A stretch of 64,000 nucleotides of DNA from Lysobacter sp. S4-A87. Its GTDB lineage: Bacteria; Pseudomonadota; Gammaproteobacteria; Xanthomonadales; Xanthomonadaceae. How positions within the stretch are numbered: the first letter of the stretch is position 1; each line of letters starts with the position of its first letter. The DNA is taken from positions 1,922,001 through 1,986,000 of the forward strand of contig NZ_CP093341.1 of NCBI RefSeq assembly GCF_022637455.1. The letters are read 5' to 3'. Positions 58,201 through 64,000 of this stretch are shown one piece after another. A program made the position numbers and the translations under genes. The notes beneath the pieces were generated by a model that was not told the origin of the DNA, did not search any database, and saw only the letters and a list, made by a program, of their open reading frames with translations.

Positions 58201-59690
58201 ATGGCGAACTCCTGGTCGGCACCGACGGGACCGGCGATGCGCAGCTTCGCGGCGTATCGGCCGCGGATCAGCGTATCGATGGCCGGCAGCGTGCCCACGT
58301 AGGCGTCGACTTCACCGGCAGTCACCATGTCGAGCCCTGCCTCGTTGCTGCCGACCGGGACCAGGCGCGTGCGCGGCAGCGCGGCGCGAAGGGCGTGGAT
58401 CACGCCGGCCTCCTGGCGCGCGGCCACGGTCCTGCCGACCAGGTCTTCGGGGCCTACGATCGCCGTCCCGTGCTGGCGCGTGACGATGACACCCGGAAAG
58501 TGCGCGTAGGGGCGACTGACCAGCAGGTCGCGCGAGTCGAAGTCCTCCGGCAGCGTGGCGGCGACAATGTCGATCGTTCGCGCACGCACCATCTTCTGCA
58601 GGCTGGCCCAGTCCTGCGCCGGCACCAGCTCCAGGCGCAGGCCCAGTTCGCGGCCGAGCAGGGCGACATAGTCGGCCGCGACACCACCGAAGCCGCCTTC
58701 GCTGTCAGCGTGCGAGTACGGCGCGCGATCGATCTCGTAGCCGACGCGCAGTGGCCTCTGCGCTTCCAGCCAGGCGCGTTCGTGGCTGTCCAGGCCGGCT
58801 GCGCGTGGTGGATCCGGTGGCGCTTCCTGCATGAACCCCCACCGCTTTCGCAGCCGTTCGACATCGGCGGCAGCCAGCGTGGCTTCGGCCTTGACCAGGA
58901 TCCGCATCAGGACTGGCCGGTCCTTGGGCACGGCCAGGCTCACCGGCGCCCGCGGAATGTCGACCTCCCGGAGCATCACCAGGTCATCGGCGTTGCGCTG
59001 CTGCATCAGCATGCGCGTGCGCACCCAGGTGGCACCGATATAGGCATCGGCCTGGCCGGCGGCGACCATCTCCAGCGCGGAACCCCCGTCGTCGCTGTAC
59101 AGCAGCTTGGCGCTCGGGAACCGCTCCGACAGGCGGGTGGCAAGGCCGCGGAAGCGACGCTCGACCACCAGGCGCGCGGAGACGAGGTTCTGTCCGCTGG
59201 CCATGCGCGTGTCGTCGCGCCTGGCCACCAGCATGAACCGGCCGGCGTCGTACGGCTTGAGCAGCCCGAACCGATCGGGCTCGTTGACGTGTGGCGCCTG
59301 GCCCAGCAACAGGTCATACGGCAGATGTTCGCCGGGCGGACCAAAGGCCACCTGCTCCCAGTCGACATAGGGTCGGAAATCGGCGTGCATTCCCGCACGC
59401 TCCACCAGCAAGCGGGCATAGTCGACGCTGAAGCCCTCCGGTCGACCCGCCGCCCAGCTCTCTCCAGGCAAGTGATCGCCTGCGAGTACGCCGATGCGCA
59501 CGCTGCGATGAGAATCACGCCATGCGCTCTCCTCGGGGGTAAGCCGCACGGGCTGCTGCTGCGCGAGTGCGGTCGCGCACGCCGCGAGCAGCACCAGGAT
59601 CACAACCGCATGCGCCAGGCGCCGCGCAAGTCCACGCTTGCCATCGGCACCACGGGAGGATGGGGCCGCAGGTGCCGCCGGCTTGCTCAT
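55275..59690 (-). CDS. BvgS/EvgS-type hybrid sensor histidine kinase
   Basis: A 1471-residue kinase. After a signal peptide come two periplasmic solute-binding-protein-3 domains (about 55-275 and 300-520), a membrane helix (VMAGLVTGGVILLVGAVAYA, about 540-560) and two PAS domains (about 585-700 and 713-835). Next are HisKA with His873 in MMSHEIRTPM, a HATPase domain (NLVSNALKFTESG, DTGIGI, GGTGLGL), a degenerate receiver-like stretch (about 1105-1200), a true receiver (Asp1276 in LLISDCHMPLLDG) and a C-terminal phosphotransfer domain (His1415 in ILHRIDGALLLL). Venus-flytrap input suggests sensing an amino acid-like ligand. No response regulator is adjacent. ATG 59690 was preferred over the in-frame TTG 59714. 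Confidence 0.93.
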   Translation of the reverse strand: MSKPAAPAAPSSRGADGKRGLARRLAHAVVILVLLAACATALAQQQPVRLTPEESAWRDSHRSVRIGVLAGDHLPGESWAAGRPEGFSVDYARLLVERAGMHADFRPYVDWEQVAFGPPGEHLPYDLLLGQAPHVNEPDRFGLLKPYDAGRFMLVARRDDTRMASGQNLVSARLVVERRFRGLATRLSERFPSAKLLYSDDGGSALEMVAAGQADAYIGATWVRTRMLMQQRNADDLVMLREVDIPRAPVSLAVPKDRPVLMRILVKAEATLAAADVERLRKRWGFMQEAPPDPPRAAGLDSHERAWLEAQRPLRVGYEIDRAPYSHADSEGGFGGVAADYVALLGRELGLRLELVPAQDWASLQKMVRARTIDIVAATLPEDFDSRDLLVSRPYAHFPGVIVTRQHGTAIVGPEDLVGRTVAARQEAGVIHALRAALPRTRLVPVGSNEAGLDMVTAGEVDAYVGTLPAIDTLIRGRYAAKLRIAGPVGADQEFAIGITPEHARLLPLVNRVLAQVTEAEHQSIRSRWLTTEYRYGVPWPWVMAGLVTGGVILLVGAVAYARLRSAWRAHAKAESELAAQLRFQQSLLETIPHPVFVKDVEGRYQAVNEAYESMFAVTRMQLLNRTLAQTHHLNPSDEEEANRMDVGVLVTGRRRRMELRLPPLQPQGKPRDVILWLHRFNLAPDQVGGLLGTLVDVSDIREAEARARASEQRLIDTNDRLPGVILRISVQPGGRIVYDYIAGQTQALFGRSRSELLRSGRRMHAVATGEPDPVGPLPVQEEPDHVLAAINEIVASGTRHEVEFRMRVKGEMRWTRASSGTPRREADGSVVWCIYFADITDEKQQAQALVEATDAARAAVLARSSFLAMMSHEIRTPMAGVLGLVELMAHAPMDREQARMLGMVQDSAGSLLQILDDVLDFSRIESGRLDLDLNPFDLRTVADNVMGLFSARAHEKRVRLYATIDWRLAGTHQGDAVRIRQVITNLVSNALKFTESGHVELRIELAGEEHGLQRIRIRITDTGIGIEPQQLARLFQPFVQADDSISRRFGGTGLGLSICQRLAQMMGGSVHVASTRGQGTTSTLELSLPIVSDVEPHEKIVGKTALLCTRDPMFERELANTLSTLGFNLMEVGPDELREAQASDAELFVVDIELVREGCLPDGARYLCLVDSADVRGFQVDDGEVSLSGSPLLTAAAAEACCAALGLEPPNGALPQPGMYAPRAARILVAEDHMTNRAVIARQLERLGYAHTLVEDGEQALEALTLQSYDLLISDCHMPLLDGFALTRRIREQEAGTGRHLPIVALSASALPEEVRRCHDAGMDDFLAKPVQMLDLDRKLSTHLQHALPEPVPEITPISSRTSRKLARLTELFGGEASLREVLEGLLDSSRRDMAALDVAVEAGDEALQRDILHRIDGALLLLAEGDRDPLRMSHLDHTQRRSMLDARIGHLETVIATLDPGRPVSRAVN

Positions 59691-59912
59691 GTCAGTGCGG
59701 GGAATAGGTAGCAACGCGGCCCGCAGGTTAGTCGCCGCGTTGCTCCCCCACCATCAGACTAGTCTTGGCACGCTTGCTGTCACGTATTGTGCGTACACCG
59801 CAGTGCGCGATGCGCTCCAGACCACATCGCCACCATCGATGCGCAGCGGCGCGCCTCAGGCGAGGACGTCGCGCCGCCGTCCTCGCCATCGTTCCAAACA
59901 GCTGCCGTGGAC

Positions 59913-60683
59913 TCAGCGCGGCGGCGGCGGCGGCGGCGGCGGCGACGTCTTAAGCCACTCCTCGAACCCGATCGCCCCAACAATCGGGTTCGGGCCCGGC
60001 GTCAGCGAGTTGTCGTCGATCGGCGCGCCGAAGTACTCCGCGCCGGCATCGGCGACGATGTTCGGCGCCTCCTTGTAGAACTTCAGGTAGTCCTGGACGA
60101 AGTCCGACATCGGGCGACGGTCGGGGCCGGCCACTTCCACGACCTGGTTCTTCGGCTCGGCCACGGTCACCTTCGCCAGCGTCGCCGCCACGTCGGTGGC
60201 GGCCAGGGGCTGGAACGCGGCGGTGGAGATGTGGATGGCCTCGCCCTTGGCGCCGGAGTGGGCGATGGCATTGAGGAACTCGAAGAACTGGGTGGCGCGC
60301 AGGATCGTGTACGGCATGCCCGACTCCCTGATCAGGTCCTCCTGTGCCAGCTTGGCGCGGAAGTAGGCATTGCCTGGCTTGCGGTCCGAGCCGACGACCG
60401 ACAGCGCGACGTGGTGCTTCACGCCCGCAGCGGCTTCGGCCGCCAGCAGGTTCCGGCCGGAGGTCTGGAAGAACTCCATGACCGCCTTGTCCTCGAACGA
60501 GGGCGAGTTCGCCACGTCCACTACGACGTCGGCGCCCTGCAGCACCTCCTTCAGGCCTTCGCCGGTGATGGTGTTGACGCCGGTGTTCGGCGCCGCGGCA
60601 ACGGCCTCGTGCCCGAGCTCGCGCAGGTTGTTGCACAGCTTGGTGCCGATCAGCCCTGTGCCGCCGATGACTACGATCTTCAT
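59913..60683 (-). CDS. NmrA-like NAD(P)-binding atypical SDR
   Basis: A 256-residue Rossmann-fold protein. MKIVVIGGTGLIGTKLCNNL is the nucleotide-binding start. HVALSVVGSDRKPGNAYFRA and LAQEDLIRESGMPYTILRAT are typical of NmrA/quinone-oxidoreductase-like short-chain dehydrogenases. ATG 60683 follows a CTGGAG ribosome site. It is the fourth gene of a same-strand group with the bestrophin-like, cytochrome b and OsmC genes, though 58 bases separate it from the first of these. The C-terminal tail is eight consecutive prolines and an arginine, encoded by a CGG repeat; homologues usually stop near the preceding FEEWL. Confidence 0.88.
   Translation of the reverse strand: MKIVVIGGTGLIGTKLCNNLRELGHEAVAAAPNTGVNTITGEGLKEVLQGADVVVDVANSPSFEDKAVMEFFQTSGRNLLAAEAAAGVKHHVALSVVGSDRKPGNAYFRAKLAQEDLIRESGMPYTILRATQFFEFLNAIAHSGAKGEAIHISTAAFQPLAATDVAATLAKVTVAEPKNQVVEVAGPDRRPMSDFVQDYLKFYKEAPNIVADAGAEYFGAPIDDNSLTPGPNPIVGAIGFEEWLKTSPPPPPPPPR
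59919..59942. repeat. (CGG)8 trinucleotide repeat
   Basis: Eight uninterrupted CGG units on the plus strand encode eight prolines at the end of the NmrA-like protein on the minus strand. Runs of this length are prone to slipped-strand changes. Confidence 0.95.
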
Positions 60684-60741
60684 GTCTGTCTCCAGTGGGG
60701 TGTGACTCAATATCCTCGTGGCGTACCGGAACGCGGCCCGG

Positions 60742-61749
60742 CTACATCACGATGTCGCTTTCCGCCTGCGCAGCGGCCGCGATCGGCGCTTCGCCCAGCA
60801 ACTCGCGCAGGTCGTTCTCGACGTCCTCGCAGATCTGGCTGATCGGCACGTCATTGGCGCCGCCCTCGAACGGGTTCTCGGTGCTTTCGCCGACCTGGTC
60901 GAGCGAGGTGTACATCCAGCAGATCAGCAGGCTCAGCGGAATCACGAACCAGACCATGTGGCCCCTGGCCCAGCCATCGACGACATCGTTGAGCCGCTCG
61001 AACTCGCCGATCATGCCGAACGGCAGCAGCACGCACAGGATCCTGACGAACAGGGTGTTGATGAAGGCGTGCTGGCGCGGGTACGGGAAGTTCTTGATGC
61101 GCTCGCTGCGTCCCTGCAGGTCCTGGAAGTCGCGGATCGACTTCTGCATGTCCGTGAAGCCAGCCATGGTCAACTGGCCATCGGCGAGCATCGCCTTGGT
61201 CGCCCTGCTCTGCAGGCCGAGCACCTGCAGGGCCTTGCTGCGCGAGTTCAGGATCGGCGCCACTTCGTCGCAGGGCAGGTAGCGCGCCAGCTCCGATTCC
61301 AGCGAGCGCTCACGCTCGGGGATGGTGTACAGGCGCAGGTACTCGGCATTGTAGGCCTTGTCGGCGTTCTCCCACGGCTTCACTTCGCGCATCTGGTGAC
61401 GAAGGGCTGCCAGCCAGGCGAGGTGCCGGTCCATCAGCGATCGCGCGCGTGCCGGGTCGGCGACCAGGTCGCGGCACATCGCGCCCCAGATCCGGCTGCT
61501 GCTGGCGATCTGCGACCAGACCTGCTGGGCATCCTGGGTGCGGTTGTAGGTCTGCACGTTCTTGAAGCCGGCCGACAGCGCCACCGTCGCACCCAGCAGG
61601 AATACCACGCCCCACGGAATTGCCAGCCAGGTCAGGCCCACCACCTCGTAGAGCACCACCGGAATGACGGTCAGCAGCAACAGGACGTAGATCGAACGAC
61701 GCGTCCAGAGCAGGAATTCTGGAAGCTTGTATGACTTGCCGGTATGCAT
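60742..61749 (-). CDS. Bestrophin-like membrane channel protein
   Basis: A 335-residue protein with the bestrophin-family layout. Two N-terminal helices (SIYVLLLLTVIPVVLYEVVG and LAIPWGVVFLLGATVALSAG) are followed by NRTQDAQQVWSQIASSSRIW, a long cytosolic helical part, two more helices near 240-285 and the family end motif ENPFEGGANDVPISQICEDV. Bacterial members form pentameric channels; cation conduction is known for the Klebsiella protein. It begins 43 bases after the cytochrome b stop and precedes the NmrA-like gene. A role in balancing charge around respiration is conceivable from context only. Confidence 0.88.
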   Translation of the reverse strand: MHTGKSYKLPEFLLWTRRSIYVLLLLTVIPVVLYEVVGLTWLAIPWGVVFLLGATVALSAGFKNVQTYNRTQDAQQVWSQIASSSRIWGAMCRDLVADPARARSLMDRHLAWLAALRHQMREVKPWENADKAYNAEYLRLYTIPERERSLESELARYLPCDEVAPILNSRSKALQVLGLQSRATKAMLADGQLTMAGFTDMQKSIRDFQDLQGRSERIKNFPYPRQHAFINTLFVRILCVLLPFGMIGEFERLNDVVDGWARGHMVWFVIPLSLLICWMYTSLDQVGESTENPFEGGANDVPISQICEDVENDLRELLGEAPIAAAAQAESDIVM

Positions 61750-61792
61750 GGTGGATCTCCTGCGTCTGATCGTTGGTCGAGCGGTATTGCGA

Positions 61793-63079
61793 CTACCGCA
61801 CCCGTTCCGGCAACGGGCGGGTCCGCTCGATGCCGAAGTGGGTGTACACCCAGGTGAAAGCGAAGAAGCCGAAGTAGATGGCCACGAGCACGCGACCGAT
61901 CCAGTTCTCGATGACGTTCACGTCGATGCCTTCGCCGAGCAGACCCGGCAACATCTGCGCCACCGCGCCGATGCCGATGGCACCGAGCAGCACGAAGGCG
62001 ATGGCGAACAGTCCCAGCGCGATCTTGTAGCCAAGTCCGCGATAGCGGATCGAGCGGACCTTGCCTCGATCGATCCACGGCATCAGGTACAGCACGCCGA
62101 TCGCCAGGGCCATCACGATCACGCCGCTGAGCTTGTGCGGGATGACGCGCAACATCGCGTAGTACGGCGTGAAGTACCACACCGGCTTGATGTGCTCGGG
62201 CGTGACCAGCGGGTTGGCCTCGGTGAAGTTGTCGTGCTCCAGGAACAGACCGCCCACGGTCGGAACGAAGAAGATCAGGAACGCGGCGATGAGAATGAAC
62301 ACCACCGTGCTCAGCAGGTCCTCGACCGAGTAGTAGGGATGGAACGGGATGCCGTCCAGCGGGTTTCCGTCCGGACCATTGTTCTCGTGGATCTCGATGC
62401 CGTCGGGATTGTTGGAACCGACCTCGTGCAGCGCCAGGATGTGCACGGTGACCAGCAACAGCAGGATGATCGGCAGCGCGATCACGTGCAGCGAGAAGAA
62501 GCGGTTCAGCGTGGCATCGCCGGGCACGTAGTCGCCCATGACCCAGTGCTGCAGGCTTTCGCCCACCACCGGGATGGCGCCGAACAGCGAGATGATCACC
62601 TTGGCACCCCAGAACGACATCTGGCCCCAGGGCAGCACGTAACCCATGAACGCCTCGGCCATCAGCACCAGGTAGATCGTCATGCCCAGGATCCACACCA
62701 GCTCGCGCGGCCGCTTGTACGATCCGTACAGCAGCGCGCGGAACATGTGCAGGTATATCACCACGAAGAACAGCGATGCCCCCGTGGAGTGCATGTAGCG
62801 GATCAGCCAGCCCCACTCCACGTCGCGCATGATGTACTCGACCGACGAGAACGCCTCGGTGGCCGACGGCTTGAAGTGCATCGCCAGGAAGATGCCCGTG
62901 ACCAGCTGGTTGACCAGTGCCACGCTCGCCAGCGCGCCGAACAGGTACCAGATGTTGAAGTTCTTCGGCGCGTAGTAGCGGCTGGTGTGCGCAGCCACGA
63001 ACGAGGTCACGGGCAGCCGGTCCTCGACCCAGGCCAGGAGCCGGTTCTTCGGATGGATACGGACGATCTTCAGGGCCAT
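61793..63079 (-). CDS. petB: Cytochrome b of bc1 type, without adjacent Rieske or cytochrome c1 genes
   Basis: A 428-residue eight-helix quinol oxidase subunit. The haem ligands are in place: paired histidines in WLIRYMHSTGASLFFVVIYL and the following LHMFR, and in FFSLHVIALPIILLLLVTVH. The quinol-site loop reads TPEHIKPVWYFTPYYAMLR, with the PVWY variant common in beta- and gammaproteobacteria. Normally petA (Rieske) precedes and petC (c1) follows; here an OsmC gene precedes by 38 bases and a bestrophin-like gene follows by 43. It may be a second cytochrome b paired with partners elsewhere, or part of a different quinol-linked complex. Confidence 0.93.
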   Translation of the reverse strand: MALKIVRIHPKNRLLAWVEDRLPVTSFVAAHTSRYYAPKNFNIWYLFGALASVALVNQLVTGIFLAMHFKPSATEAFSSVEYIMRDVEWGWLIRYMHSTGASLFFVVIYLHMFRALLYGSYKRPRELVWILGMTIYLVLMAEAFMGYVLPWGQMSFWGAKVIISLFGAIPVVGESLQHWVMGDYVPGDATLNRFFSLHVIALPIILLLLVTVHILALHEVGSNNPDGIEIHENNGPDGNPLDGIPFHPYYSVEDLLSTVVFILIAAFLIFFVPTVGGLFLEHDNFTEANPLVTPEHIKPVWYFTPYYAMLRVIPHKLSGVIVMALAIGVLYLMPWIDRGKVRSIRYRGLGYKIALGLFAIAFVLLGAIGIGAVAQMLPGLLGEGIDVNVIENWIGRVLVAIYFGFFAFTWVYTHFGIERTRPLPERVR

Positions 63080-63117
63080 GGCGGTCTGTCCTGCCGGCTT
63101 TGTTCCGGCGTGGCGGT

Positions 63118-63645
63118 TCAGGCTGCGGCGCCGCCGGGCGGCGACTCGTTCTCGGGTGCAAGCGCCACGACGTGGTCGATGCCATCCCTGAACATCTTTG
63201 CGTAGGGGCAGATGCGCTCTGCGTTGCGGACCAGCTCGGCGGCACAGGCCCGCTCGATGCCCGGCAGGTACACCCGGATTTCCGCCGACAACAGGAACAG
63301 TCCGTCCATCGGGTCACGCGCGAAGGTGACGGCGGCATCGACGGTGGCGTCCTGCAGGTCCAGGCCAGACCGGATCGCCAGCAGCTTGAGCACGCCGTGG
63401 AAGCAGGCGCCATAACTGGCCGCCATCAGCTGCTCGGGGTTGCTGCCACCACCGGGGCCGCCAAGTTCCGCGGGCAGGCGCAGATGCGCCTCGAGGGAAC
63501 CGTCGTCGGACCTGGCGATGCCGGAGGCGCGACCGTGCGCCGCCTCGCCACCGGTTATGCGCACGCGACCGGTGTAGATGGCCTCGGCGTCTTCTCCGTA
63601 ATACTTGTCGAGCAGGCTTACCGGAGGTGGCTTCAACTGGCTCAT
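63118..63645 (-). CDS. OsmC/Ohr-family peroxide-resistance protein
   Basis: A 175-residue protein with the two redox cysteines of Ohr/OsmC enzymes: C81 in MAASYGACFHGVL and C146 in AERICPYAKMF; a third cysteine (C134) is also present. Family members reduce organic hydroperoxides using lipoylated or thiol donors. The internal LGGPGGGSNPEQLMAAS is strongly conserved. It is longer than typical Ohr (about 140) because of an N-terminal extension. ATG 63645 is supported by the conserved Ohr-type beginning LDKYYGEDAEAIYTGRV soon after. As the first gene before cytochrome b it may link the group to oxidative stress. Confidence 0.92.
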   Translation of the reverse strand: MSQLKPPPVSLLDKYYGEDAEAIYTGRVRITGGEAAHGRASGIARSDDGSLEAHLRLPAELGGPGGGSNPEQLMAASYGACFHGVLKLLAIRSGLDLQDATVDAAVTFARDPMDGLFLLSAEIRVYLPGIERACAAELVRNAERICPYAKMFRDGIDHVVALAPENESPPGGAAA

Positions 63646-63849
63646 GGTTTGTCCCTGTCGTTGTGTCATGCACGAAGCGTGTCCGTCCTTCGTGCCTCGT
63701 CCTTGCATACGGGACTGCGAACGCCGGCGCCCGTGTACCGGAAAGCGGTGATTCCGGGGCGATGCTAGGTGTGGGGCCTGGACCGCAGTAGCCCTGCGGC
63801 CGGATGCACGGTGTTTCCCCACGCGCACCAATCGCCCAATCACCCCCGA

Positions 63850-64000
63850 TCAGCCCGCGATGGCACCGCCATTGCTGCGATGCGCATCGGCGGTGGCCTC
63901 CACTGGGGCCGCTTCGGCGTCGACGGCGTCGCCATGTGTGCGCGGCAGAGCGGTGGCAAAGTCCAGGTCCAGCGCGCGCACCTGCGTGGTGATGAAGTCG
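63850..64000 (-). CDS. C-terminal end of an unidentified protein (cut by window edge)
   Basis: Forty-nine codons before a TGA read DFITTQVRALDLDFATALPR, then an Ala/Asp/Glu/His-rich tail ending HRSNGGAIAG. The beginning lies beyond the window. The codon pattern is consistent with coding, but the family cannot be named. The 204 bases between its stop and the OsmC gene probably hold the OsmC promoter. Confidence 0.4.
   Translation of the reverse strand, partial: DFITTQVRALDLDFATALPRTHGDAVDAEAAPVEATADAHRSNGGAIAG

Noticed and set aside
56658-59711. A 1017-codon frame antisense to the sensor kinase gene
   Set aside because: Codon phase follows the GC-rich third positions of the kinase gene; the translation is Arg/His/Gln-rich without any family signature.

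Overview
The window is one contiguous piece of a high-GC Gram-negative chromosome. TonB-dependent receptor, trimeric autotransporter, Bat/MoxR and TldD genes, together with two families of short palindromic repeats, fit a gammaproteobacterium of the Xanthomonadaceae/Lysobacteraceae group (Lysobacter/Luteimonas-like). This is inferred from gene content and style; no rRNA or tRNA gene was seen.

Left third (about 77-26916): a 14-gene run on the minus strand, mostly with overlapping stop/start codons. In transcription order from 19879 to 77 it encodes a class III aminotransferase, an aldehyde dehydrogenase, both subunits of a glutaconate/3-oxoadipate-type CoA-transferase, a second class III aminotransferase, four exported hydrolases (TolB-propeller/CehA-like, S9, P1/DmpA-type, amidohydrolase), an APC amino-acid permease, a GcvT-like folate enzyme, two paralogous PYROXD2-like FAD oxidoreductases and a DUF998 membrane protein. 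Facing it on the plus strand are an IclR-family regulator, a 3-oxoadipyl-CoA-type thiolase, a TPR-sulfotransferase and a TonB-dependent receptor, ending in a strong terminator. Two 15-bp palindromes lie between the two transcription units. Read together, this looks like a complete outer-membrane-to-central-metabolism route for an unknown peptide- or amide-like amine compound.

Middle (27083-31888): a tightly overlapped five-gene unit of unknown purpose (saccharopine-dehydrogenase-like protein, DUF2269, a 59-residue membrane peptide, alpha/beta hydrolase, NTF2-like secreted protein), a higBA toxin-antitoxin pair with palindromes at its promoter, a GFA-family protein and a secreted hypothetical protein.

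31965-44467: a nine-gene minus-strand unit, TldD-TldE-TldD followed by DUF4159, MoxR, DUF58, BatA-like and two large membrane proteins. Both TldD copies carry twin-arginine signals while TldE has none.

44851-55221: an orphan RcsB-like response regulator, then a trimeric autotransporter adhesin (1480 residues) followed by a TpgA-like peptidoglycan-anchoring lipoprotein and a terminator. Upstream of the adhesin are five 26-bp tandem repeats, then a TPR membrane protein and an FkbM-type methyltransferase in the opposite direction.

55275-64000: a BvgS-type hybrid sensor kinase (1471 residues), then a minus-strand group of OsmC/Ohr, a cytochrome b lacking its usual bc1 partners, a bestrophin-like channel and an NmrA-like reductase whose C-terminus is a (CGG)8 polyproline run. 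The window ends inside an unidentified gene.
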